Notes under the pieces: generated by a model
Seen by the model: the letters and a program-made list of their open reading frames with translations, nothing else
Database searches by the model: none
What the model was told of the DNA's origin: nothing
Translations under genes and position numbers: made by a program
In this document: piece by piece, positions 26,631 through 34,493 of the stretch
How the letters are laid out: each line of letters starts with the position of its first letter
How positions within the stretch are numbered: position 1 is the first letter of the stretch
Origin: an uncultured Acetatifactor sp.
GTDB lineage: Bacteria; Bacillota; Clostridia; Lachnospirales; Lachnospiraceae
Assembly (NCBI GenBank): GCA_910578815.1
Contig: CAJTSE010000006.1
Coordinates: 1 to 64,000, forward strand
DNA: 64,000 nucleotides
Direction of reading: 5' to 3'

Positions 26631-26735
26631 GTTGAAAGAAATTAAACATTATCTTTTCAACTTATGTTGAAAGAATTAAACATTTATTTTTCAACTTACT
26701 GTTGAAAGAATTAAACGTCAACTTTTCAACTTACC
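26631..26735. repeat. Three 35-bp tandem hairpin repeats at the dnaN 3' end
   Basis: Three head-to-tail 35-bp units at 26631-26665, 26666-26700 and 26701-26735, each beginning GTTGAAAGAA(A)TTAAAC and ending TTTTCAACTTA. Each unit can fold on its own (GTTGAAAG with CTTTTCAAC-type arms). The third unit overlaps the dnaN stop codon (26726-26728), so the array looks like an expansion of the dnaN tail. No spacers, so not a CRISPR. Confidence 0.85.
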
Positions 26736-27835
26736 GTCGAGAAGTTGACGGGAAGTATCAGATAAATGTAGCTTTCTTCCGGGTTTTTAATAAAACAGGG
26801 AGCCTTTGGATTGACCATATAAAGCTCTACGTCTTCATCATCTATCACTCGAAGAGCATCAATTAAAAACTTGGGATTAAATCCGATCATCAAATCCTTC
26901 CCCTGCTTTTCTATGTCAATATCTTCGTTCATGCTTCCAAGTATAGAATTAATTCTCAGTTCCATGCTTTCATCCAGAATATTAATGATAATTGGCTTCT
27001 TATCCCCTTCTTTTACCAGCAGAGTAGCCCTGTCAATACAATTTAACAGTTCCTTCTTGTTCACTTTTACCTTTGTCTCATAATCACTGGAAAGCATCTG
27101 ATCAATTTTAAAATATTCACCTTCAATTAATCTGGATACCACAGTGGTATTTTCAAATTCAAAAACAATATGTTTCGGTGTAAAAGAGATAGTTACAAGG
27201 TTTTCTGCTCCGCCAGGCAGAATCTTACTAACTTCGTTTAAAGTTTTGCCGGGAACTATCACTTTCTTAGGGGAATACTCTTCCTTCAGTTCAATTTTAC
27301 GGATAGATATTCTGTGTCCGTCAAGAGAAACTACCTTCATTTCATTTTCCTTGATCTCAAAAAGCTCTCCACTCATCATTTTATTGCTGTCGTTATCGGA
27401 AATAGAAAAAATTGTTTGTCTCACCACTTCTTTTAACGTGAACTGGCTGATGACAATACTGTCTTCTTTTTCCACAACGGGAAGATAGGAAAAATCTTCT
27501 CCAGATTTTCCGATAATGGTAAATTTAGATTTTTCACAGGTTATCAACGTCTTGTAAGAAGAGTCCGTCTCTATTGTGATTTCACTATCAGGAAGTTTTC
27601 TTACAATTTCAAGAAAAATCTTTGCATCCAGGGCAATCGAGCCCTTTTCTACAATTTCTCCTTCTATGATCGTTTCTATACCCAGATCCATATCATTTGC
27701 AGTCAGAGTAATATTACCTTTTGCAGCATCTACCATAATACATTCCAGAATAGACATGGTAGTTTTATTTGAAACTGCCTTTGATACGATCTGTACTCCA
27801 TTCAACAAATTCGATTTTGAACAAATCAATTTCAT
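26726..27835 (-). CDS. dnaN: DNA polymerase III beta subunit (sliding clamp)
   Basis: A 369-residue clamp, three-domain DnaN fold with typical segments (MKLICSKSNLLNGVQIVSKA, LTANDMDLGIET, SFTPKHIVFEF, LPVNF near the end). Start ATG 27835 gives the family N-terminus and has AAGGGAG upstream; 17 further in-frame codons upstream are not needed. Its stop lies inside the third unit of the tandem repeat array. Confidence 0.97.
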   Translation of the reverse strand: MKLICSKSNLLNGVQIVSKAVSNKTTMSILECIMVDAAKGNITLTANDMDLGIETIIEGEIVEKGSIALDAKIFLEIVRKLPDSEITIETDSSYKTLITCEKSKFTIIGKSGEDFSYLPVVEKEDSIVISQFTLKEVVRQTIFSISDNDSNKMMSGELFEIKENEMKVVSLDGHRISIRKIELKEEYSPKKVIVPGKTLNEVSKILPGGAENLVTISFTPKHIVFEFENTTVVSRLIEGEYFKIDQMLSSDYETKVKVNKKELLNCIDRATLLVKEGDKKPIIINILDESMELRINSILGSMNEDIDIEKQGKDLMIGFNPKFLIDALRVIDDEDVELYMVNPKAPCFIKNPEESYIYLILPVNFSTVS

Positions 27836-28093
27836 GTGAATAACTCCCTTCGCGTCTTTAATATAAAATATAATAAAGAAATTCATATTATAATTAATAG
27901 AGGGTGTTCATATGTGCATAACAAGTTCTATTATACTATTTTTCAGGTAAAAAGGAAATGGTAAAGTGGTTTATATTTATGGAACAACTTTATAATAATT
28001 GTAAAGTTATCAACATCTGCTTTAAACTTATTTTTATGTCTGCCATTGCTTATGATGCTTTATACCTGTTTTTGTACATTTTATCCACTTAAT
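27836..28093. promoter_or_regulatory. dnaA-dnaN spacer with DnaA-box-like sites
   Basis: AT-rich 258-bp spacer with DnaA-box-like sequences: TGTGCATAA at 27913-27921 (reverse strand TTATGCACA), TTATCAACA at 28007-28015 and TTATCCACT at 28081-28089. As in Bacillus, this may be the second part of a bipartite origin and a site of DnaA autoregulation of dnaN. Confidence 0.55.
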
Positions 28094-29452
28094 TTAAGAC
28101 AGTTTCTTCATGATAACATTGATTTTATTGCGGAATTCTTCACTGTTCTGCATCTCTGCTTCAATTTTCTTAACACCGTGGATAACTGTTGTATGATCTT
28201 TTTTTCCTAATATTTTACCGATGTTTACCTGAGATACATTGGTAAGCTCACGGCAAAGATACATAACAACCTGCCTTGGCTGAACAAATTCGGAATTACG
28301 CTTTTTCGATACAATGTCTTCCGGCCTTACACCAAAATGCTCTGCCACTACATTTATAATTAAGTTGGGAGTAATTTCTCTTGCTTTGTTCGGATAAATG
28401 ACATCTTTTAAGGCTTCTTCTGCCGATTCAATGGTAAGATCTACTTTATTTAACCTTGTAAAGGCAATGATCTTGTTAAATGCTCCCTCTAATTCCCTGA
28501 TATTTGACTTGATATTGGTGGCAATGTATTTGATGATTTCTTCGTCAATCTGTTTGTCGTAGTTTTCAGCGTTTTTACGCAAAATAGCCATTCTGGTTTC
28601 ATAATCAGGGGGTTGTATATCCGCAATCAGTCCCCATTCGAATCTGGAACGAAATCTTTCATCCAAAGTTTCCAGTTCTTTCGGCGGCTTGTCCGACGAT
28701 AGAACAATCTGTTTTCTGGCTGAATGAAGGACATTAAAGGTATGGAAAAATTCTTCCTGTGTACTGTCCTTTCCTATTATAAACTGTATGTCGTCTATCA
28801 TCAATACGTCTACGGTCCTGTATTTTTCACGGAGTTTTGTCATGGAAGCAGCATTACCGCTTCGAATGGATTCTATTACTTCATTTGTAAATTCCTCACT
28901 GGTGACATAGAGTACCTTTTTTTCAGGATTTTGTTCTAAAATAAAATGGCCGATGGAGTGGATCAAGTGGGTCTTTCCAAGTCCTGGTCCTCCGTAAAGA
29001 TAAAGAGGATTGTATACTTCTCCAGGAGATTCTGCCACAGCCAGTGCCGCAGCATGAGCCAGCTTGTTATTGTTGCCGACCACAAAGGAATCAAACTTAT
29101 ATTTTGAAATCAAATTTGCATTTTCATAATTAATATTATAAACAGGATTTGTAAAGCCGGTGCTGTTGTCCCTTTTTTCCAGATCAATAGCGTCTTTTTC
29201 AAAGATAAACTTTATCTCATAATGATGATCAAACATCTCTGTGATGGTAACCTGAAAAAAGCTCTTATATTTGGAAGAAATATAATTAAGAGCAGGAGCC
29301 AGATCAGTGGGTATAATGATATGAACCACATCATCCGTCACATTATAAAATTCCAGAGGGGCCACCCAGGTTTGATAAGAAATATCGGAAATATTATATT
29401 CTTTTTTCATTGTTTCCTTGATGACCTGCCAGTTTTCTTTTATATCATTCAT
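28094..29452 (-). CDS. dnaA: Chromosomal replication initiator DnaA
   Basis: A 452-residue initiator: domain I (MNDIKENWQVIKE...), AAA+ domain with Walker A GGPGLGKTHL and Walker B VLMIDDIQF, and the C-terminal DNA-binding helix-turn-helix with KDHTTVIHGVKKIE. I start at ATG 29452; the open frame begins 13 codons earlier at 29491 but without a ribosome site, and even 29452 has only a weak GGAAAAG. It reads away from oriC. Confidence 0.97.
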   Translation of the reverse strand: MNDIKENWQVIKETMKKEYNISDISYQTWVAPLEFYNVTDDVVHIIIPTDLAPALNYISSKYKSFFQVTITEMFDHHYEIKFIFEKDAIDLEKRDNSTGFTNPVYNINYENANLISKYKFDSFVVGNNNKLAHAAALAVAESPGEVYNPLYLYGGPGLGKTHLIHSIGHFILEQNPEKKVLYVTSEEFTNEVIESIRSGNAASMTKLREKYRTVDVLMIDDIQFIIGKDSTQEEFFHTFNVLHSARKQIVLSSDKPPKELETLDERFRSRFEWGLIADIQPPDYETRMAILRKNAENYDKQIDEEIIKYIATNIKSNIRELEGAFNKIIAFTRLNKVDLTIESAEEALKDVIYPNKAREITPNLIINVVAEHFGVRPEDIVSKKRNSEFVQPRQVVMYLCRELTNVSQVNIGKILGKKDHTTVIHGVKKIEAEMQNSEEFRNKINVIMKKLS

Positions 29453-29499
29453 TTTTACTTTTCCATTCTGCCAAATAAGTGGTATCCGCATAGACGGTA

Positions 29500-29838
29500 C
29501 ATTTAAGATATACTAATTCATTGTAATATAGATTCATTCAGATTTCAAATGTTAGTTATGAACATGCTATTAATAAGATTATCCACATATGTGGATAATA
29601 ATGTTAATAATTTTATTATCTACATCTATATGTGGATATATATGTTCATAAGTGGATAATTATAGAAACTTGAAAAAGCCTGATTTTATCATATATAGAA
29701 AAGTACTATCACATTATTTTACATAAAAAAATTGTGTTATCCACAAGTAATTAACACAATGTGAATAACTATATATACACATTTTTATGTGGATATATAT
29801 GTGTATAACTTTTTTTATATTAATTTTGCTTAATTTTA
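29500..29838. other. oriC: Replication origin (oriC) with DnaA-box cluster
   Basis: AT-rich spacer between divergent dnaA and rpmH. DnaA boxes (TTATNCACA type) include the palindromic pair TTATCCACA/TGTGGATAA at 29579-29598, TGTGGATAT 29631-29639, AGTGGATAA 29651-29659, TTATCCACA 29737-29745, TGTGAATAA 29760-29768, TGTGGATAT 29788-29796 and TGTGTATAA 29800-29808. Long A/T tracts such as 29690-29735 and 29805-29838 are candidates for the unwinding element. Confidence 0.9.
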
Positions 29839-29867
29839 TTGACATTGTGCTGTTTTTCTTATAAAAT
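29839..29867 (+). promoter_or_regulatory. rpmH promoter
   Basis: TTGACA at 29839-29844, 17-bp spacer, TAAAAT at 29862-29867: a strong sigma-A type promoter about 45 bases upstream of the rpmH start, directly at the edge of oriC. Confidence 0.8.
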
Positions 29868-29910
29868 CAATATTGCTATTTTCCTGAAAACAGGAAGGAG
29901 GTGCGTTTCA

Positions 29911-30045
29911 ATGAAGATGACATTTCAGCCTAAAAAGCGTTCTCATGCAAGAGTACATGGTTTTCGAGCAAGAATGAGTTCTAAGGGCGGAAGAAAAGTT
30001 TTGGCAGCAAGGCGTGCAAAGGGAAGAAAAAGATTATCAGCATAA
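29911..30045 (+). CDS. rpmH: Ribosomal protein L34
   Basis: A 44-residue L34: MKMTFQPKKRSHARVHGFRA through KVLAARRAKGRKRLSA, the full conserved protein. ATG 29911 has a near-perfect GGAAGGAGGTG upstream; the open frame extends 24 codons further back into the promoter and is not coding. First gene of the rightward origin cluster. Confidence 0.98.
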   Translation: MKMTFQPKKRSHARVHGFRARMSSKGGRKVLAARRAKGRKRLSA

Positions 30046-30095
30046 AAATAGTCGGCAATAGCTGTAGTAATATGCTGGGTCACAGAAATGTGTTA

Positions 30096-30118
30096 GGTCA
30101 CAGAAATGTGGCCTTTTT
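30096..30118 (+). terminator. Intrinsic terminator after rpmH
   Basis: Stem GGTCACA / TGTGGCC with a GAAA tetraloop followed by TTTTT. The 15-base sequence GGTCACAGAAATGTG is also present once more just before it (30078-30092), a direct duplication without the T run. Confidence 0.8.
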
Positions 30119-30140
30119 CTCTTCTTATTCATTTCTGCGT

Positions 30141-30245
30141 GTAAGATTGAAAATTGTCATTTTCAATCTCAGAATATGTGACGCTGCGCGTCCTAAAGTT
30201 CTCACAGATTTAAATGCCGCTTGCGCGGCGGAATGAGAGGAAACA
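30141..30245 (+). repeat. Start-codon-docked palindromic repeat, family 1, copy C (rpmH-rnpA gap)
   Basis: GATTGAAAAT...ATTTTCAATC at 30145-30168, GACGCTGCGCGTC hairpin, GCCGCTTGCGCGGC hairpin, then GGAATGAGAGGAAAC and an ATG at 30246. Here the ATG opens only a three-codon frame (Met-Val-Cys-stop, 30246-30257); rnpA starts 25 bp further with its own GGAGGAG. Very close to copies A and B. Confidence 0.88.
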
Positions 30246-30282
30246 TGGTTTGCTGAAAGGTATTTGACTTTTGGAGGAGTGA

Positions 30283-30636
30283 ATGAGATTTTCTGAAAGT
30301 TTGAAAAAGAATCATCAGTTCCGATTTGTCTATCAGCATGGTAAATCTTATGCAAATAAGTATCTTGTCATGTATATTAAGGAAAATGGCACGGAAAGAA
30401 ACAGAATCGGAATCAGCGTGAGTAAAAAAGTCGGTAACAGTGTTGTGAGGCACCGGGTAACAAGACTGGTACGGGAAAGTTATCGGTTACATGAAGCGGT
30501 ATTCAATAGTGGTTTGGATATTGTGATCGTGGCAAGAGTGAACGCGGCCTCGGCAGGTTATGAGGAAATTGAAAAAGCCCTGCTTCACCTTGGAAAGCTT
30601 CATCGTATTATTAAGGTATATTTTTATTTGGATTAA
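30283..30636 (+). CDS. rnpA: Ribonuclease P protein component
   Basis: A 117-residue RNase P protein: N-terminal RFSESLKKNHQFRFVYQHGK, and the conserved RNA-binding RNR-type helix RNRIGISVSKKVGNSVVRHR, then TRLVRESYR. It binds the catalytic RNA and matures tRNA 5' ends. TTTTGGAGGAG precedes the ATG at 30283. Normally transcribed with rpmH, but here a terminator and repeat copy C lie between. Confidence 0.96.
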   Translation: MRFSESLKKNHQFRFVYQHGKSYANKYLVMYIKENGTERNRIGISVSKKVGNSVVRHRVTRLVRESYRLHEAVFNSGLDIVIVARVNAASAGYEEIEKALLHLGKLHRIIKVYFYLD

Positions 30637-30655
30637 GCTTTATTTGGAATAAGTT

Positions 30656-30865
30656 ATGAAAAAAATTATGATAGCCGGAATTAGATTATATCAAAAGTAT
30701 ATTTCACCAATGAAAAGAACAAAATGCCCTTATATACCTACCTGCTCCCAGTACGGTCTGGAGGCGATACAAAAATACGGCGCTTTCAAGGGCGGCTTTA
30801 TGGCTTTTTGGAGAATATTGAGATGTAATCCCTTTTCAAAGGGCGGATTTGATCCGGTACCTTAA
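30656..30865 (+). CDS. yidD: Membrane protein insertion efficiency factor YidD
   Basis: A 69-residue YidD: MKKIMIAGIRLYQKYISP, CPYIPTCSQYGLEAIQKYG with its conserved cysteines, and WRILRCNPFSKGGFDPVP. Located between rnpA and yidC as in most bacteria; acts at the inner face of the membrane with YidC. Starts 19 bp after rnpA. Confidence 0.95.
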   Translation: MKKIMIAGIRLYQKYISPMKRTKCPYIPTCSQYGLEAIQKYGAFKGGFMAFWRILRCNPFSKGGFDPVP

Positions 30866-30904
30866 TACCGTAAAAATACGTATCCGGCGAAGCCAGGAGG
30901 ATAA

Positions 30905-32242
30905 ATGAATTTTATTTTATTGACTCAAAGCAGTGGTTTCTTGGGGTGGATCGCTAAAATTCTTGGTTATATCATGAACGGTATCTTTTTTGTGATTGAC
31001 AAGATTGGCCTTCCGAATATCGGTCTTGCGATTATCCTTTTTACCATTGTGGTGAATCTGTTGATGCTGCCTCTTACGATTAAGCAGCAAAAATTTTCAA
31101 AGCTGTCTGCCAAGATTACTCCCGAAACTCAGGCAATTCAGGCAAAGTATAAGGGAAAACAGGATCAGGCTTCCATGATGGCACAAAATCAGGAGATTCA
31201 GGCCGTTTATGCAAAGTACGGCGTTTCTCCCAGCGGCAGCTGTATTCAGCTTTTGATTCAGTTTCCGATTCTGCTATCCTTGTATAAGGTAATCCAATCA
31301 ATACCTGCTTATGTATCAAAGGTAGGAGATACCTTCAGGGTATTGGCAGAAAAGATTATACAGGCGGATAATGGTGCTTTTTTACAGGAATCAGGAGTCG
31401 ATAGTATTTCCCATACGGTGGCTATTTATGGAAAAGCCATGACGAACGGTAATCTTACCAATGGAATTATTGACGTATTAAATAAGATTTCTTCTGCAGA
31501 CATGGATCAGGTAGTGAGTCATTACGCTGCCATGGGAGCGGAATTTGATTTGTCAAAGCTTACCTATGAAGGACAGTTGATTCTTGGTGACGGCGGTCTG
31601 ATTAATACTTATAATAATTTTATAGGATTAAATATTGGTGATTCGCCTTCTTCATTAATTACAACTGCCTGGGCGGCCGGTGCTTATGGTATCGTGATCG
31701 GCGCTCTTTTGATTCCGATCTTGTCTGCTTTGACACAATGGCTGAATGTAAAACTGATGCCTCAGCAGAAAACGGATAATAAGACCGATGGTCAGCAAAG
31801 TACCATGATGCAGTCCATGAAGATAATGAATATGATCATGCCTCTTTTTTCCGCATGGATGTGCTATACACTTCCTGCTGGTATGGGCCTTTACTGGACG
31901 GCCGGCAGCGTGGTGAGAGGTATTCAGCAGGTAGTGATTAACAGGCACTTTGATAAGATGGATTTTGATGAAATTATTAAAAAGAATTCGGCTAAAAGTG
32001 CTAAAAAGATGGAAAAGCTGAAGAAAAATCAGGAAAGAATAAATGCCTATGCCAATATGAATACCAGAAATATGCAGAATAAGGCAAATGTAAATTCTTC
32101 TATGACGGATTCGGAAAAAGAACGTGCCATGAAAGAAGCCACGGATTATTCTAAAATGAACAGCAGTGCCAAGCCCGGAAGTATGGCATCCAAAGCAAAT
32201 AAGGTAAAGGAATACAATGAGGGAAAAGGCAGGGAAAATTAA
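30905..32242 (+). CDS. yidC: Membrane protein insertase YidC/Oxa1
   Basis: A 445-residue YidC1-type insertase: about five to six hydrophobic segments, the GLAIILFTIVVNLLMLPLTI helix and the cytoplasmic charged loop, and the QLLIQFPILLSLYKVIQSIP region. An enlarged extracytoplasmic loop (about 155-255) and a long basic/polar C-terminal tail (375-445, rich in Asn, Met, Lys, Ser) are present. No lipobox at the N-terminus. AGCCAGGAGG lies before the ATG. Confidence 0.94.
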   Translation: MNFILLTQSSGFLGWIAKILGYIMNGIFFVIDKIGLPNIGLAIILFTIVVNLLMLPLTIKQQKFSKLSAKITPETQAIQAKYKGKQDQASMMAQNQEIQAVYAKYGVSPSGSCIQLLIQFPILLSLYKVIQSIPAYVSKVGDTFRVLAEKIIQADNGAFLQESGVDSISHTVAIYGKAMTNGNLTNGIIDVLNKISSADMDQVVSHYAAMGAEFDLSKLTYEGQLILGDGGLINTYNNFIGLNIGDSPSSLITTAWAAGAYGIVIGALLIPILSALTQWLNVKLMPQQKTDNKTDGQQSTMMQSMKIMNMIMPLFSAWMCYTLPAGMGLYWTAGSVVRGIQQVVINRHFDKMDFDEIIKKNSAKSAKKMEKLKKNQERINAYANMNTRNMQNKANVNSSMTDSEKERAMKEATDYSKMNSSAKPGSMASKANKVKEYNEGKGREN

Positions 32243-32271
32243 AGTTGTTATTTTGAGGGAGGTTGAGAGCT

Positions 32272-32904
32272 ATGGAATATATTGAATTTTCTGCTAAAAC
32301 AGTTAGTGAAGCAATTACGGAAGCCTGTAGAAAACTGGGAGTTACCAGTGATCGGCTGGATTATGATGTAATTGATGAAGGTTCCAGTGGTTTTTTGGGA
32401 ATTGGTTCTAAGCCTGCGGTCATCAAGGCTGCGGTAAAGAATGAAGAAGTTTCCATAGAAGATAAAGCCGGAAAATTTTTAAATGATGTGTTTGCTGCAA
32501 TGAATATGACAGTTATTGTCGATGTAAAGTACGATAAGGCAGAAGGAAATATGGATATTGATTTAAGCGGCGATGATATGGGTGTGTTGATCGGAAAAAG
32601 GGGACAGACTCTGGATTCTCTTCAATATCTGGTTTCTTTGGTAGTAAATAAAGATGCGGAAAATTATATCAGAGTAAAGATCGACACGGAAAATTATCGG
32701 GAAAGAAGAAAGGAAACTCTTGAAAATCTTGCAAAAAATATTGCCTATAAGGTTAAAAGAACAAGAAGACCTGTATCTCTGGAGCCTATGAATCCTTACG
32801 AAAGACGTATTATTCATTCTGTACTTCAGAATGATAAATATGTAACGACCTACAGCGAAGGAGAAGAGCCTTTCAGAAAAGTAGTAGTGGCATTGAAAAA
32901 ATAA
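32272..32904 (+). CDS. jag: RNA-binding protein Jag/KhpB
   Basis: A 210-residue KhpB: Jag N-terminal domain (MEYIEFSAKTVSEAITEACRKL..., ends GFLGIGSKPAVI), a KH-like domain with GVLIGKRGQTLDSLQYLV, and an R3H domain with RRIIH. Binds RNA and affects cell elongation in other Firmicutes. I start at ATG 32272, which has GGGAGGT eight bases upstream; an in-frame TTG at 32263 is less likely. Confidence 0.94.
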   Translation: MEYIEFSAKTVSEAITEACRKLGVTSDRLDYDVIDEGSSGFLGIGSKPAVIKAAVKNEEVSIEDKAGKFLNDVFAAMNMTVIVDVKYDKAEGNMDIDLSGDDMGVLIGKRGQTLDSLQYLVSLVVNKDAENYIRVKIDTENYRERRKETLENLAKNIAYKVKRTRRPVSLEPMNPYERRIIHSVLQNDKYVTTYSEGEEPFRKVVVALKK

Positions 32905-32918
32905 GGTGATTATTAATT

Positions 32919-32997
32919 GAGAGGGGCTGTTGCAAAGCTTAGATGAAATACAAAGTATTAAATTGTATAGCGTCTTTGTTTTACAACAGCCTCTTCG
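32919..32997. repeat. 79-bp inverted-repeat element between jag and mnmE
   Basis: Ends are imperfect inverted repeats: GAGGGGCTGTTGCAAAGC on the left against the complement of GTTTTACAACAGCCTCTTC on the right, sharing GGCTGTTG-AAA-C. The middle is AT-rich and non-coding. It could be a miniature inverted-repeat transposable element or simply a long-looped hairpin acting as a terminator for jag. No target-site duplication is obvious. Confidence 0.45.
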
Positions 32998-33046
32998 TCT
33001 TATATTTTTAAAAGGTATAAACTTGAAAAAGAGTGATGGGATTGAT

Positions 33047-34468
33047 ATGAATATCATTTCAAATGAAACAATAGCCGCTATTGCTACAGGGCTTACAGAT
33101 TCAGGAATTGGAATCATCAGAATAAGCGGAGAAAATGCCGTAAAAGTTGGAAATGGCTTATTCCGGTCTCCTTCCGGAAAAAAAATACTGGAGCATGCTA
33201 AAACTCATACTTTATATTATGGATATATTATAGAAAATGATATTGTAATAGATGAAGTCATGGCAGTGGTTTTAAAGGCTCCAAGAAGTTTTACCGGGGA
33301 AGATACCGTAGAAATTCAGTGTCATGGCGGAACTTTTGTAATGCAGAAAATTCTTAAAGCTGCATTAAGTCATGGTGCAAGACTTGCAGAACCTGGTGAA
33401 TTTACCAAGAGAGCATTTTTAAATGGAAGAATTGATTTGAGCAGGGCAGAAGCGGTTATGGATGTGATTCAATCTCAAAATGAATATGCCCTTCGTTTTT
33501 CCGTGAATCAGTTAAATGGAAGTTTGGAAAAAGAAATCCGAAAATTGCGAGCTGATATTTTATATGAAATTGCTTTTATAGAATCAGCTTTAGATGATCC
33601 AGAGCATATCAGTCTGGAGGGTTATCAGGAAAAGCTTAAAATTAAGCTGGATAATTTGACAGAAAATGTAAACAGATTGATCTCCACATCGGAAGATGGA
33701 AGATTCATAAAAGAAGGTATTAATACGGTGATTATTGGCAAGCCAAATGTGGGAAAATCTTCTTTAATGAATTTTTTAACTGGAGAAGAAAGTGCTATTG
33801 TTACGGAAATTGCCGGAACTACAAGGGATGTACTTCGTGAAACCGTAAAAATTTCAGGAATTCATTTAAATATTGCTGATACGGCAGGAATACATGATAC
33901 GGAAGATACCGTAGAAAAAATCGGCGTAGAGAAGGCAAAGAAATATGCCAAAGATGCTGATTTGATTCTTTATATTATAGATCGTTCTTTGCCTTTGGAT
34001 GAAAGAGACAGAGAAGTGATTCCTGTGTTAAAAGATAAAAAGGTGATTATTCTTTTGAATAAAAGTGATCTTCCAGGTATTGTATTGGAAAAAGACGTAA
34101 AAAAAATGTTTTATGAATTGTTACCCGATAGATCTTTTGATGATGGAGATATTGCAATGATTCAGACTTCAATAAAGTCAAATGAGGGAATGGAAGAATT
34201 TAAAAATAAAATAAAAGATCTTTTTTTTAAAGGAGAAATAGATGTAAATCATGAGGTAGTAGTTACAAATATTCGTCATCAGGAAGCTCTTTTAGATGCT
34301 TATGAATCTTTACGAATGGTAAGAAAAAGTGTAGAACAGGGGATGCCTGAAGATTTTTATTCTATAGATCTTATGAGTGCTTATACTTTTTTGGGAAGAA
34401 TCATAGGGGAAGAAGTGGATGAAGATTTGGTAAATGAAATATTCAGCAAATTTTGTATGGGTAAATGA
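33047..34468 (+). CDS. mnmE: tRNA modification GTPase MnmE
   Basis: A 473-residue MnmE: N-terminal tetrahydrofolate-binding domain (NETIAAIATGLTDSGIGIIR), helical domain, inserted G domain with G1 GKPNVGKSSL, TTRD switch, DTAG and NKSD, and the C-terminal CMGK motif carrying the essential cysteine. With MnmG it makes the 5-carboxymethylaminomethyl (cmnm) group on wobble uridine. ATG 33047 matches the family start; the ribosome site is weak (GATGGG). The open frame runs 39 codons upstream through the inverted-repeat element and is not coding there. Confidence 0.96.
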   Translation: MNIISNETIAAIATGLTDSGIGIIRISGENAVKVGNGLFRSPSGKKILEHAKTHTLYYGYIIENDIVIDEVMAVVLKAPRSFTGEDTVEIQCHGGTFVMQKILKAALSHGARLAEPGEFTKRAFLNGRIDLSRAEAVMDVIQSQNEYALRFSVNQLNGSLEKEIRKLRADILYEIAFIESALDDPEHISLEGYQEKLKIKLDNLTENVNRLISTSEDGRFIKEGINTVIIGKPNVGKSSLMNFLTGEESAIVTEIAGTTRDVLRETVKISGIHLNIADTAGIHDTEDTVEKIGVEKAKKYAKDADLILYIIDRSLPLDERDREVIPVLKDKKVIILLNKSDLPGIVLEKDVKKMFYELLPDRSFDDGDIAMIQTSIKSNEGMEEFKNKIKDLFFKGEIDVNHEVVVTNIRHQEALLDAYESLRMVRKSVEQGMPEDFYSIDLMSAYTFLGRIIGEEVDEDLVNEIFSKFCMGK

Positions 34469-34493
34469 GAATTAAAAAGTTGTTGGAGAAGCC

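Noticed and set aside
26631..26735. Direct repeats that could be taken for a CRISPR
   Set aside because: The 35-bp units are contiguous with no spacers and no cas genes are present.
32930..33046. N-terminal extension of MnmE by 39 residues
   Set aside because: The extension would be encoded by the inverted-repeat element and the family start is MNIISNETIAAI at 33047.
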